DNA of 64,000 nt. Origin: Deltaproteobacteria bacterium (GTDB lineage Bacteria; Bdellovibrionota; JAJCYS01). Below, piece after piece: positions 1-8,841 of this stretch. Below the pieces are notes generated by a model. It had not been told where the DNA came from and ran no database searches. It saw nothing but the letters and a program-made list of their open reading frames with translations. The stretch is from contig JAJCYS010000045.1 of the NCBI GenBank assembly GCA_029262815.1, positions 1 through 64,000 on the forward strand, read 5' to 3'. The translations under genes and the position numbers were made by a program. Numbering within the stretch: position 1 is the first letter of the stretch; the number at the start of each line of letters is the position of its first letter.

Positions 1-201
1 AAGATAGTGGATAGGCCTTATTCGGACTGAACTTAATGCGTTAACCAGCACGCGGATATGAGGTTGAAAATTCTCGTGGCTCTAAAATCTTATCCTTCTC
101 TTTTTTACTCTTGACGGTTGGTCATCCATATGAGCAATCTAAATTTTCCAAAGATGGATTCCCACTCACGTTGTGCGAGTCGGGAAGCGACAATGGTAAG
201 A
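1..201. other. Intergenic sequence downstream of hslU
   Basis: I see no supportable gene here. The only structured part is a REP-like palindrome near 155-195, listed separately. The rest may be the far end of a gene outside the window, but no open frame continues in from the left edge convincingly. Confidence 0.5.
155..195. repeat. REP-like palindromic repeat, copy 1
   Basis: The stretch begins TGGATTCCC, has a CACG...GTGCGAG dyad and ends TCGGGAAGCGACAATGG. It matches the pattern of copies near 16861, 52309, 54485 and 55759: TGGATCCC, an imperfect palindrome, GGG, then TGACAA or a variant. It lies just beyond the hslU stop codon. Confidence 0.45.
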
Positions 202-1560
202 CTAAAGAATGTATTTGCTCAAGTCTTGATCTTCAATAATCGGTGCCAACTTTGTCCTAACGTAATCTTTGTCAATGGTGTACGTTTTTAAATCCATATC
301 CGGCGCATGAAACGAGACTTCTTCGAGCAAAGTTTCAAGTACGGTATGGAGTCTTCGTGCTCCAATGTTTTCGTTCTGCTCATTTATCGTTACAGCCATC
401 GCACAAATTTCATGAATGGCATCATCTTTGAACACGATATCAATACCTTCTGCTTTCAACAGCTCTTTGTATTGTTTGATCAACGAAGATTCTGTTTTCA
501 TCAAAATGTCATTGAAGTCGGACTGGGTAAGAGGCTTTAACTCTACACGAATCGGAAAACGTCCTTGGAGCTCGGGCATGAGATCCGAGGGTTTGCTGCT
601 ATGGAATGCGCCAGAGGCAATAAACAATACATGATCCGTTTTGACTAACCCGTGTTTCGTATGGACAGTCGATCCTTCAACGATGGGTAGTATATCCCGT
701 TGCACACCTTCACGAGACACTTCAGCTCCATGTGAATGATCGCTGCCGCAAATTTTGTCAAATTCATCGATAAAAATAATGCCTTGAGTTTGGGCTCGGT
801 GAATGGCCTCTTTAGTGATCGATTCCATATCGACTAACTTAGAGACTTCTTCTTTAGTTAGCATCTCGATGGCTTCTCTGACCGTAACTTTTTTTTGTTT
901 CCGTTTTTTGGGTCCAATGTTTTTAAACATGTCGCGGATGTTCATCTGCATTTCTTCAAGGTTAGATGCACCAAAAAATTCGAGTCCCAATTCACCACCA
1001 GATCCGGGCTGAGTTTCGATCGTAACTTGGCGTTCGGAAAGTTTACCATCTTCCAGCAGGTGTTTTAATTTGTTACGGGTAGTAGATTCAGTTTCTGCTT
1101 GTGTAATTTCAGCTTCAGGATCTGTGTGTGAAGGGGGCGGTGGTGCCAGTAAGTCCAACACACGTTCGATGGCGTTCTCACGTGCTTTTACGGTTACACG
1201 CGCTTGCTCCTCATCTTTGACGAGGTTAATCGCTATCTCAACGAGATCTCGGACCATGTTTTCAACATCTTTGCCCACATATCCAATCTCTGTATACTTT
1301 GTAGCCTCAACTTTAACGAGCGGCGCCTTCACTAGTTTGGCTAACCGTCTGGCAATTTCTGTTTTGCCGCACCCCGTAGGTCCGATCAAAATAATATTCT
1401 TGGGCGTAATCTCATCACGAAAAGCAGGATCGACCTGCTGTCGACGCCATCGGTTTCGCAGTGCAATGGCCACAGCTTTTTTGCCGTCAACTTGGCCGAT
1501 TATATGCTTGTCTAGCTCTTTTGTGATAACCCTTGGGGTCATATCTGATTCAGTCATCAT
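202..1560 (-). CDS. hslU: ATP-dependent protease ATPase subunit HslU
   Basis: HslU is the AAA+ unfoldase ring that feeds substrates to the HslV peptidase in the cytoplasm. Its 452 residues match the family length. Walker A GPTGCGKT lies at residues 60-67, directly followed by the pore-loop GYVGKDVE region. Walker B is IIFIDEFDK, and the C-terminal [10 protein letters not shown] sensor-2 region is present. The acidic and lysine-rich I-domain sits between Walker A and Walker B. The start overlaps the hslV stop (ATGATGA), so the two are translationally coupled. A second ATG directly follows, so the start could be one codon later. Confidence 0.97.
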   Translation of the reverse strand: MMTESDMTPRVITKELDKHIIGQVDGKKAVAIALRNRWRRQQVDPAFRDEITPKNIILIGPTGCGKTEIARRLAKLVKAPLVKVEATKYTEIGYVGKDVENMVRDLVEIAINLVKDEEQARVTVKARENAIERVLDLLAPPPPSHTDPEAEITQAETESTTRNKLKHLLEDGKLSERQVTIETQPGSGGELGLEFFGASNLEEMQMNIRDMFKNIGPKKRKQKKVTVREAIEMLTKEEVSKLVDMESITKEAIHRAQTQGIIFIDEFDKICGSDHSHGAEVSREGVQRDILPIVEGSTVHTKHGLVKTDHVLFIASGAFHSSKPSDLMPELQGRFPIRVELKPLTQSDFNDILMKTESSLIKQYKELLKAEGIDIVFKDDAIHEICAMAVTINEQNENIGARRLHTVLETLLEEVSFHAPDMDLKTYTIDKDYVRTKLAPIIEDQDLSKYIL

Positions 1561-2102
1561 GGGGTTCCCTTTATGGTTTCAGAAATAATTTCATGATTCG
1601 TATAAACGCAAAGATCAGCTGCGATATTGAGCGATGCCTTCGCTATGGCTTGTGCATCCAAATCTGAATGCATATACAACGCCTTGGCTGCAGAGAGCGC
1701 AAAGTTGCCTCCGCTTCCAATGGCTAGGAGTCCATCATCACTTTCGATAACATCCCCTGCACCTGACAATAAAAATTGTTCCGTTTCATTAGCGAGAATA
1801 ATCATCGCTTCTAATCTTCTTAAAATTTTGTCACTCCGCCAGTCCTTTGCAAGCTCTACACAAGCTCGCTTGAGTCGACCTTGATGGGCTTCAATCTTTT
1901 TTTCAAACCGTTCAAATAAGGTAAAAGCATCTGCTGTACTGCCGGCAAATCCTGCAATAATACTATCTTGATAAATTCGACGTATTTTTCGGGTGTTCGG
2001 TTTTAAAATGGTTTGGCCAAAACTTACTTGACCATCCCCTGCCATACACACCTCTCCATTTTTTCTGACACAGAGAATGGTAGTTCCCTTAATAGGTTCC
2101 AT
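1557..2102 (-). CDS. hslV: ATP-dependent protease peptidase subunit HslV
   Basis: HslV is the proteasome-like N-terminal threonine peptidase of the HslUV complex. The 181-residue protein has the [27 protein letters not shown] and [16 protein letters not shown] signatures. The predicted catalytic Thr is T7 in the GTTILCV motif, so a short propeptide (MEPIKG) must be removed. Many relatives expose Thr right after the initiator Met, whereas Bacillus ClpQ/CodW also has a short leader. AAGGAA precedes the ATG. The gene lies 26 bases after xerC and overlaps hslU by 4. Confidence 0.97.
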   Translation of the reverse strand: MEPIKGTTILCVRKNGEVCMAGDGQVSFGQTILKPNTRKIRRIYQDSIIAGFAGSTADAFTLFERFEKKIEAHQGRLKRACVELAKDWRSDKILRRLEAMIILANETEQFLLSGAGDVIESDDGLLAIGSGGNFALSAAKALYMHSDLDAQAIAKASLNIAADLCVYTNHEIISETIKGTP

Positions 2103-2128
2103 ACAACGTTCCTTGGTTGAGTCCTAGG

Positions 2129-3040
2129 TTATGACGGCTGATCGACTTCGGTGTCCTTCTCGGAGAGTGAAGCCGGATGGCAGGCGTCGATAATTTCAGA
2201 CAACTTATCAATATGAATATGGGTATAGATCTCAGTAGAAGTCAAGTGGTGATGTCCTAATAATTCTTGAATGCCCTTTAAATTCGCGCCGTTAGATAAT
2301 AAATGACTGGCATAACTGTGTCTGAGTTGGTGGGGTGAGAAAAATTGTCCCTGAGCTGAATGCTCAAGCATCAATTGCTTCATGACTCTTTGTACCGTGC
2401 GGACACTCATGGGAAAAAGCTTTTCGGGCGAAATATAAGCTTTTTGGTGCTTCAGATACAGATGGAGTGTTTCTGCGACGAGAGATGGAATCGGGACATC
2501 CCGCTCTTTTCGCCCCTTGCCTTTGACACGTAACCATCTGAAATCACTAGAAATGTCGCGTTCTCCAATCTGTGTTAGCTCACTCACACGAAGGCCACAG
2601 CCAAAGAGCATGAGAAATACCGTGTAGTTTCGACTTTCTTTCTTATTATTCGACCAGTCTGGTTTTTTGGATACGAGCTCATGGATGACATCCATGCGAA
2701 CTGGCTTGGGCAATAATTTAGGTTTTTTGGGATGTGTGATGGTTTGAGCCATGTTGGGTTGATGGCCAGTGCCTATTTGATGAAAAAAACGGAATAAACT
2801 TCTGATGCTACTTAATTTTCTACTTCGGGAACTCGCCGTAAGGTCTTTATAATGGAGTAAGAAAGAACGAATATCAGAGGGCTGCATGAAATTTAGTTGA
2901 GGCATGCCTTGGTATTTTTTTTGAATAAACGCTAAAAACTGATTCAAATCAATGGCATAATTTTTTAGTGTATGAGGAGAGATATCTTGTTTAGATTCCA
3001 AAAACGAAAGATAGGTTTGAATGGCTTGATTAAGATCCAA
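2129..3040 (-). CDS. xerC: Tyrosine recombinase XerC
   Basis: This tyrosine recombinase probably resolves chromosome dimers at dif together with XerD. The N-terminal SAM-like core-binding domain spans about residues 1-90. The catalytic domain has Arg in CGLRVSELTQ, the HQLRHSYASHLL box, GHHHLTSTE and the nucleophile Tyr in TEIYTHI. Its 303 residues fit XerC/XerD. No ATG fits the N-terminus; the start is TTG at 3040 with AGAGAG upstream. Synteny with hslVU, as in the Bacillus codV-clpQ-clpY operon, favours XerC over XerD. Confidence 0.9.
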   Translation of the reverse strand: MDLNQAIQTYLSFLESKQDISPHTLKNYAIDLNQFLAFIQKKYQGMPQLNFMQPSDIRSFLLHYKDLTASSRSRKLSSIRSLFRFFHQIGTGHQPNMAQTITHPKKPKLLPKPVRMDVIHELVSKKPDWSNNKKESRNYTVFLMLFGCGLRVSELTQIGERDISSDFRWLRVKGKGRKERDVPIPSLVAETLHLYLKHQKAYISPEKLFPMSVRTVQRVMKQLMLEHSAQGQFFSPHQLRHSYASHLLSNGANLKGIQELLGHHHLTSTEIYTHIHIDKLSEIIDACHPASLSEKDTEVDQPS

Positions 3041-3043
3041 TGG

Positions 3044-3802
3044 ATGCTCTCTGTTGGGTTACTGATGCTCCATTGTATCCAATGTGATGCATTGTCCCTA
3101 CCCAAAAATCTATCGAATATAGATGGTAGAAAACTCTCAACCCGGTTTGGTTTTCAAAGTATTCAACGTGTGAATGGACCTGCAAACTCTGTGGGCGTGA
3201 GCCCAGGGTTGTTTCCTGGTGTAGAACTTTTATTCATTATTCCACCTGATGAGAATTTAGGCGAAGGTGGGCAACTGACCGCCTTTATGCCTGTACCACG
3301 ACTCTTTGTGACCAAAGGGTTTCCCTATGCGATTGATGTACAATTACACTTTTTCCCTTGGTTTATCATGCCCCAATATCACAGCTATGGAGGCAGTGTG
3401 AAGTGGACAGCCTTGACTGAAGAGAATTTTTATACCCATCTTGCGGTTAAAGGGGGTGTGACTTGGGCTGGATTTGTTTCAAACGGGGTAAGCACATTGA
3501 CAGGCACGTTGAATGTCCTTGCCTCTCGAGATTTTGTCATGTTTATGCCTTATGTCGGTATTGGCGCCGTATACACCATGACTTCGGTTAAAAAAGAGTT
3601 CATGGAAGAGTTGCGGGACATGGATTTTTCCAAGTTGGGGCTACATGCCTTCTTGGGGCTTCAAGTTAGGTTAGCTGTCACATTTAACATCGAGTTAGGC
3701 TATTCGGGAGACCAGTTTTATGCGGGTCTTTCCATCGGAAAAAATTTCTACGATGAGTTCCCTGTTGTCGATATGCCGGCAACTGCTCCCCCAGCAAGCT
3801 AA
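3044..3802 (+). CDS. Predicted exported, outer-membrane-like protein
   Basis: I do not recognise the family. From the ATG at 3044 it has a signal-peptide-like start (MLSVGLLMLHCIQCDA) and about 230 residues rich in alternating polar and aromatic strands (FNIELGYSGDQFYAGLSIGKNF). These resemble transmembrane beta-strands, and the protein ends in a Pro/Ala tail. It may be a small beta-barrel. An upstream in-frame ATG at 2972 would give a longer N-terminus running antisense to the 5' end of xerC. With 3044 the two divergent start codons lie only three bases apart. Confidence 0.55.
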   Translation: MLSVGLLMLHCIQCDALSLPKNLSNIDGRKLSTRFGFQSIQRVNGPANSVGVSPGLFPGVELLFIIPPDENLGEGGQLTAFMPVPRLFVTKGFPYAIDVQLHFFPWFIMPQYHSYGGSVKWTALTEENFYTHLAVKGGVTWAGFVSNGVSTLTGTLNVLASRDFVMFMPYVGIGAVYTMTSVKKEFMEELRDMDFSKLGLHAFLGLQVRLAVTFNIELGYSGDQFYAGLSIGKNFYDEFPVVDMPATAPPAS

Positions 3803-3836
3803 CTTAATATGCAGAGATCCATTGTCCCTTTTTTTG

Positions 3837-4418
3837 CTAGGTGGCATCCAGTTTAGAAACGCCGCGCCACGCGGAAGGCAACAACACGGTTGCTAAGCTA
3901 AGTTTTATAACGGCGCCAGGCATAAAGGGTAGTAATCCGAACTGAATGGCTTTCGGTAATCCAATTTGGAAAGCCAACCATGAAACGCCAAGTGTAAATA
4001 TAAGTGTCTGACCGATTAAGAAAAGAGGCAAAGCTGACCGAACCGACTGTCCCCAGCCTTTCTTTTGAGCCAGATGACCCAGCACAGCGCCACTCAGGAT
4101 AAAACCTAGGATATATCCCCCTGTAGGGCCTATGATCACGCTCATGCCAGCGCTTTCGCCGGCAAACACGGGAACACCTAAACATCCAATGAGAACGTAC
4201 AGTCCCATTGAGAGAGATGCTCGTCTTGCGCCATAAGAAGCACCCACCAGGAGAACAGCTAATGTTTGGCCTGTGATGGGTACGGGATAAAGGGGTACGG
4301 TGATCTGGGCCATGAGGCTAACAAACAAGGTGCCAAAAGCAACGAGAAGTGTGTCCGTTATAATTTTTGATTGAATACCACAGATGTGACATACAGATTG
4401 TGCCAGAGTTGCTTTCAT
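3837..4418 (-). CDS. bioY: Biotin transporter BioY
   Basis: BioY is the substrate-binding membrane (S) component of an ECF-type biotin uptake system; some BioY proteins work alone. The 193-residue protein has about six hydrophobic segments and the family hallmarks VPLYPVPITGQTLAVLL, GARRASLSMGLYVL, GLPVFAG-like GVPVFAGESAG and GPTGGYILGF. No EcfA or EcfT gene lies nearby. Biotin import is consistent with the biotin-dependent carboxylase genes near 61.5-64 kb. The gene lies downstream of lepB with a 73-base gap that contains a palindrome. Confidence 0.93.
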   Translation of the reverse strand: MKATLAQSVCHICGIQSKIITDTLLVAFGTLFVSLMAQITVPLYPVPITGQTLAVLLVGASYGARRASLSMGLYVLIGCLGVPVFAGESAGMSVIIGPTGGYILGFILSGAVLGHLAQKKGWGQSVRSALPLFLIGQTLIFTLGVSWLAFQIGLPKAIQFGLLPFMPGAVIKLSLATVLLPSAWRGVSKLDAT

Positions 4419-4479
4419 AATAATTGACTCCTTTAGTGTGTTAATCCTTTACCTTAATTTCCGCGCAACGTATCCCCTG

Positions 4480-4495
4480 TTAGGACATGTCCTAA
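4480..4495. promoter_or_regulatory. Perfect 16-bp palindrome at the lepB/bioY junction
   Basis: TTAGGACATGTCCTAA is a perfect inverted repeat spanning the lepB stop codon and lying about 60 bases upstream of bioY. Its position would suit an operator for bioY, but it does not match the BirA or BioR operator patterns I know. It could also be a weak stem-loop. Confidence 0.35.
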
Positions 4496-5229
4496 TCGAT
4501 CACCGAAAAAAACCGTTTCCATCGGAATTTGTCGGCGAAATCAACCCAACTTCGTTCTAAATTGTAATACGAAAGCCAGATTAAAATGCCCTGACCCTTG
4601 AGATTTTCTCTAGGCACAAATCCCCAAGCCCGACTATCCAAGCTTCGATCCCTATTATCGCCCATAACGAAATAGTGGTTCTTTGGGACCGTGATCGGAC
4701 CAAAGTATTGGTTATAAGCATTGGGCCTTGAGCTATCCCAAATAATCGTGTGGGGTTCGTCATGCGTATTTGCTTCATCAAACCCCGATCCTTTTGGAAA
4801 AGTTTCAAGATAAACTTCTTGACCCGCATTTCGATGCACATTTTGTACAGGAGCCATAATGGCTTCATCTTGGGTTCGTTTTAAGGTAACGGGCTGGTGA
4901 TTGATATAAAGGACTCGATTCTGAATCGAAATCGTATCACCCGGGAGTCCGATGACTCGTTTTACAAAATTAGTAGACTCGTTCACAGGGTACTTGAACA
5001 CAGCGACATCTCCCCGACGTACGGAACTTGTGTCGAACAGCTTTATTTTGGTAAAGGGGATGCCAACTGCATAGGCAAACTTAAGTACGAAAATATGATC
5101 TCCCCCTAATAAGCTAGGCACCATAGAAGCCGTTGGAATCTTATAGGGCTCGATAATAAACGCTCGGATACACAATACGACGAGTATGATCCACCCAAAC
5201 GAAAGAATTTCTTCTCTAAGTCTCTTCAT
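4492..5229 (-). CDS. lepB: Signal peptidase I
   Basis: LepB cleaves Sec and Tat signal peptides on the outer face of the inner membrane. One N-terminal transmembrane segment (about residues 11-28, FGWIILVVLCIRAFII) is followed by the catalytic Ser in PTASMVPSL. The catalytic Lys lies in FVKRVIGLPGD, and box E is VMGDNRDRSLDSRAWGFV. At 245 residues it is compact, with the large periplasmic insertion reduced. It probably heads a unit with bioY downstream. Many predicted secreted proteins in this window would be its clients. Confidence 0.96.
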   Translation of the reverse strand: MKRLREEILSFGWIILVVLCIRAFIIEPYKIPTASMVPSLLGGDHIFVLKFAYAVGIPFTKIKLFDTSSVRRGDVAVFKYPVNESTNFVKRVIGLPGDTISIQNRVLYINHQPVTLKRTQDEAIMAPVQNVHRNAGQEVYLETFPKGSGFDEANTHDEPHTIIWDSSRPNAYNQYFGPITVPKNHYFVMGDNRDRSLDSRAWGFVPRENLKGQGILIWLSYYNLERSWVDFADKFRWKRFFSVID

Positions 5230-5295
5230 AATTGAGTCAGCCTTTCAGCAGGACAGTGTGTGTGCACATAGGGTACCATATTCTTTGGGACCCTC

Positions 5296-6363
5296 ATGAA
5301 GACTCTCCAAGTTTACTATGCTAAACAGTTTTTATCATATACCGGATTCTCGTTAACGCTATTTGTAGCTATATTTGTTGGAATTGACTTGTTTGAGCAA
5401 CCTGAGGTTGTTGAGAAGGGTTGGCAGCCATTTTTAAGGTATTTGGTTCAGAAGTTACCTGAGATGCTCTACCATCTTCAGGCGATTTGTTTGTTTTTGG
5501 GCAATATGATGGTTTTGACACTCATATTTACCCGGCGTGAATCGGTTACCATATTCACATCAGGCATACGGTTGATTCAGGTATATTGGCCTATTCTTCT
5601 ACTCACCTTAGGGTGTACGGTATCTATAAACGGACTATACGATCAATTTTCACCGATGTTGAATGAGTCACGACAGGTAGATTCGGCACGTCTATCCATC
5701 AAGAATTTAGTCCAAGTGAACTTGTTGGATGACCGGATCTGGTATCGATTCAACAGTGGTATTTATCGATTGGGTTCAATAGATCCACGACAAAAAACAA
5801 TTCAAAACATCCACATCACGTTGCTGGATCCGGCTGGATCGCCACAACTCATCATTCAGGCTGCTCAGGCCAAGGTCAAGGACCATACGTGGATGTTTAC
5901 AAAAGGCAAATGGATCAGCTATCGAGACAATACGGTCAACACCGTCGAGCCTTTTGATCAAAAGAGATTTGAGCTGCCCCAAGGTTGGACGGATGTGAAT
6001 AAAATTACCCTTGAACCAGACCATCTTTCTGCAGGAACTCTGTGGGCGGGCTTGAAAAATGAGCGATTTAGTGCCAGCAAAACGCACCACTATAAAACAG
6101 CTTTATACAACAAATTGGTCTTTTTACTTTTGCCGTTTTTGCTTTTATTTGTAGGAGCGCCACTTGTCATGATAAATTCACGCAACGTGTCCGTGTTTAA
6201 GAATGCTTTTCTTGCAGCGGGGCTTTGTGTTGCGTTTTGGGTGTTTCACCAAATATTTGTTTCAGTGGGTCAGGTCGGAAGTATTCCCCCTCTGATAGCA
6301 GTTAGTGTGATGCCTATCTTATTTCTGCTGCTTGGAGGATTCTTTTGGTTCAAAAAAATTTAA
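5296..6363 (+). CDS. LPS export permease, LptF/LptG (YjgP/YjgQ) family
   Basis: LptF and LptG form the inner-membrane pair that, with the LptB ATPase, extracts lipopolysaccharide for transport. The 355-residue protein has the layout expected: about three N-terminal transmembrane helices, a periplasmic beta-jellyroll domain (about residues 130-255) and three C-terminal helices (KLVFLLLPFLLLFVGAPLVMI onward). I cannot separate LptF from LptG by eye, and its partner is not in the window. Its 3' end overlaps fmt by 19 bases and supplies the fmt ribosome-binding site. Confidence 0.82.
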   Translation: MKTLQVYYAKQFLSYTGFSLTLFVAIFVGIDLFEQPEVVEKGWQPFLRYLVQKLPEMLYHLQAICLFLGNMMVLTLIFTRRESVTIFTSGIRLIQVYWPILLLTLGCTVSINGLYDQFSPMLNESRQVDSARLSIKNLVQVNLLDDRIWYRFNSGIYRLGSIDPRQKTIQNIHITLLDPAGSPQLIIQAAQAKVKDHTWMFTKGKWISYRDNTVNTVEPFDQKRFELPQGWTDVNKITLEPDHLSAGTLWAGLKNERFSASKTHHYKTALYNKLVFLLLPFLLLFVGAPLVMINSRNVSVFKNAFLAAGLCVAFWVFHQIFVSVGQVGSIPPLIAVSVMPILFLLLGGFFWFKKI

Positions 6364-7316
6364 ACCTGCTTTTTTTTGGATCTTCCGAATTTGCTGTTCA
6401 AACATTAGTACATGTACTTAACCAGTCGACGCATTTGAATCTAATGGGTGTCGTCTGTGTGCCAGATCGTCCGAGTGGACGGGGGATGAAACTGCATGCC
6501 CCTCCTGTAAAGTCTTTGACGTTAGAACGTGGTATACCACTTTATCAACCTGAATCCCTATCTGCATTTCGAGATAATCTAAACCGTTTGGCACCCGACA
6601 TCGGCCTTGTGGTGGCCTATGGGAAGATACTGCCTCAGTGGTGTTTTGATTCTTATTTTCCTCATGGACTCTACAATATTCATGCCTCATTGCTACCAGC
6701 TTTCCGAGGCGCGTCACCCATCCGTGCAGTCCTCAAAGCAGATGTGCCCAACACAGGTCTGTGTATTCAACAAATGGTCTACGAATTGGATGCAGGCCCT
6801 GTGTGGATTTCGAAATCTGTGTCAATCCCGCCAAGTATGGACTTTGGTCAATTGTACAGTGCTTTGAATAATTGCATTCCCGATGTAACCGGACAATTCA
6901 TGGCAGAAGCGCCTCCTCAATTGTCTGACTTAACCGTTCAGAGTGCCGATCATGCGAGCTATTGCGGGAAAGATCAACCATCTGACAGCCACATGATTCT
7001 TGAAAGACCAGAAACTTGTCGATGGATTCATTTGCGTGCTTTTTTGCCCACACCTGGTATCTGGATCATGCGGAGCAAAGAGCGGTTGATTAAATTATGT
7101 AAAGGAACCTACCTTGAGAAAACGCAGTGCACAGTAGGCTTGATCCTCAAAGGGCAAGTCCTGATGCTTTCGACTGAGGATGGGCATCTTATTCGGGTTG
7201 ATGAGGTGCAACTGCCTGGCAAGCCAAAAGTTGCTGTACAAAACTGGATCAACGGGTATCATCAATTGATCCGAACATGGTGTTCAGAAGGAGTTATCCA
7301 TGAAGCACATGAATGA
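6345..7316 (+). CDS. fmt: Methionyl-tRNA formyltransferase
   Basis: Fmt formylates initiator Met-tRNA using 10-formyl-THF. The N-terminal formyltransferase domain (residues 8-190) shows FFGSSEFAV, the folate-site NIHASLLPAFRGASPI with the catalytic Asn-His pair, and TGLCIQQMVYELDAGPV. The C-terminal OB-like domain follows. It is 323 residues, the family length. Translation starts at TTG 6345, supported by GGAGGA six bases upstream. It overlaps the upstream permease and, by 17 bases, rpe downstream, so the three form an operon. Confidence 0.95.
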   Translation: MVQKNLNLLFFGSSEFAVQTLVHVLNQSTHLNLMGVVCVPDRPSGRGMKLHAPPVKSLTLERGIPLYQPESLSAFRDNLNRLAPDIGLVVAYGKILPQWCFDSYFPHGLYNIHASLLPAFRGASPIRAVLKADVPNTGLCIQQMVYELDAGPVWISKSVSIPPSMDFGQLYSALNNCIPDVTGQFMAEAPPQLSDLTVQSADHASYCGKDQPSDSHMILERPETCRWIHLRAFLPTPGIWIMRSKERLIKLCKGTYLEKTQCTVGLILKGQVLMLSTEDGHLIRVDEVQLPGKPKVAVQNWINGYHQLIRTWCSEGVIHEAHE

Positions 7317-7983
7317 GTCAGAATTTCCTACCGTAGCCCCTTCCTTGATTGCAGCTGACTGGGGTCGGATGTTTAAAGAGGTTGAGTCATGCATGGGTCT
7401 TGGTATTTGTTGGTTGCATTGTGACATCATGGATGGTCACTTTGTGCCGAACATGACCATGGGACCTGATTTTGTGGCAGCGCTCAAAAAAGAGTTTCCG
7501 GATGCATTTTATGATTGTCATTTGATGGTGGAACAGCCTGATGTTTGGACGAAGCGATTTATTGACGTGGGTGCAGATATGGTGACCGTTCATGCGGAGT
7601 GTGACCCTGATGCAATCCGTAAAGCTCATGCGATTTGTCAAAAACATCAGGTTCGATTTGGTGTAAGTATCAAACCCAAAACGCCTGTGTCGATTTTAGA
7701 GCCTTGGTTTACGACGGTTGACTCAATTCTGGTGATGAGCGTCGAGCCTGGATTTTATGGACAATCTTTTATTGAAGGATCTGACACACGAATTGCCGAG
7801 ATCAAGGCGCACTGTTCAGAGTCCGTCTGGCTGAGTGTGGATGGTGGGATTAACCCTGAAAATGCATCTTTAGTTGTCGATGCAGGCGCTCAAATTTTAG
7901 TTGCCGGCGGGTCTTTTTTTAAAGCAAAAAATCGAGCTAACGCATATAGCGCTTTTCAACAGGTGTTTGATAGAAAAGACTGA
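7300..7983 (+). CDS. rpe: Ribulose-phosphate 3-epimerase
   Basis: Rpe interconverts ribulose-5-phosphate and xylulose-5-phosphate in the pentose phosphate pathway. The 227-residue TIM barrel has all signature segments: APSLIAADW, LHCDIMDGHFVPNMTMGP with the metal-binding His/Asp, DCHLMVEQP, VMSVEPGFYGQ, and VDGGINPENA followed by ILVAGGSFF for phosphate binding. AGAAGGAG precedes the ATG. Its last 28 bases overlap the 3' end of the convergent aldo/keto reductase gene. Confidence 0.96.
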   Translation: MKHMNESEFPTVAPSLIAADWGRMFKEVESCMGLGICWLHCDIMDGHFVPNMTMGPDFVAALKKEFPDAFYDCHLMVEQPDVWTKRFIDVGADMVTVHAECDPDAIRKAHAICQKHQVRFGVSIKPKTPVSILEPWFTTVDSILVMSVEPGFYGQSFIEGSDTRIAEIKAHCSESVWLSVDGGINPENASLVVDAGAQILVAGGSFFKAKNRANAYSAFQQVFDRKD

Positions 7984-8840
7984 ATCTGTTTTGCCAACTG
8001 CTGGCATAATGCGTCATCCAGTGGCGGGTATGCGAGAAGTTGGTGTAGCTGTTCTTCACTACGAACGCCCAAAAGCAAAAGATCACATTGTGTTCGTGCA
8101 TAACTTAAAGCTAGGTGTTGAATTTTTATGCCTGGGTTTTCGACAAGAAAATGTGCGATGCCTTTTTGGATTGTAGAGAACTGAGGTTCTTTAAACCAAG
8201 GGCTGTGCGACCGCTCATCCCGTTTTCCAAATTTGGGTCGGGTTACAATTTGGTTTTTGAGTAATCCCATAGCTAGAGGACTGTAACCGCTTGTAACTGT
8301 TTTTGAATTTTGAGACGCAGTGAATAAAGTATTCGCATCAGGCGACAAAAGATTGCTGGGATATTGAAGATGGTCAATGTGATCCAATATTTTTTCTAAC
8401 CCTTGTGTTGGCCAATTGCTCAACCCAACTGTTTTTGCTTTGCCCGACTGCTTGATGCGGTTGAGGGTTTCAAGTACGGTATCGTCTGATGTGTGGTTAT
8501 CTGGCCAGTGAGCCAGAAAGCAATCCACGTAAGCTCGGTTGAGACGTCGGAGACTTCCTTCGAGATCTGATAGGAGTTGATCGGGTTGGTTATGTACGAC
8601 AATTCGACCCGTTCGGGTTCGGACAAGCCCGCCTTTAGTGATGATCTTCATTGAGTGTTTGTGGTCACCCAAGGTATCGCCCAAAAAAAGTTCAGCATTC
8701 CCAAATCCATAAATGGGTGCGGTATCAATCCAACGAACGCCTCGCTCATGTGCAATGGCGATCAAGTTGGCAATCGTGTGTTTTGAAAGTGTGGGGCCCC
8801 AGGCGCGGTTGCCAAAGAGCCGAGTGCCTAATCCAAACAT
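7956..8840 (-). CDS. Aldo/keto reductase family oxidoreductase
   Basis: This is an NADPH-dependent carbonyl reductase of the AKR superfamily; the substrate is unknown. The catalytic tetrad is visible: Asp in RWIDTAPIYG, Tyr in the same segment (APIYGFGNAE), Lys in IITKGGL and His in CFLAHWPD. At 294 residues it is a little short but complete. The C-terminal cofactor region LLLGVRSEEQLHQLL is present. It follows the amidohydrolase gene with one base between stop and start, so the two are cotranscribed. A second AKR of similar type lies at 28046-29017. Confidence 0.88.
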   Translation of the reverse strand: MFGLGTRLFGNRAWGPTLSKHTIANLIAIAHERGVRWIDTAPIYGFGNAELFLGDTLGDHKHSMKIITKGGLVRTRTGRIVVHNQPDQLLSDLEGSLRRLNRAYVDCFLAHWPDNHTSDDTVLETLNRIKQSGKAKTVGLSNWPTQGLEKILDHIDHLQYPSNLLSPDANTLFTASQNSKTVTSGYSPLAMGLLKNQIVTRPKFGKRDERSHSPWFKEPQFSTIQKGIAHFLVENPGIKIQHLALSYARTQCDLLLLGVRSEEQLHQLLAYPPLDDALCQQLAKQIQSFLSNTC

Positions 8841-8841
8841 G

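Noticed and set aside
1070..1588. 172-codon open frame on the plus strand
   Set aside because: It is antisense to hslU, whose motifs are complete; the frame has no ribosome-binding site and no family features.
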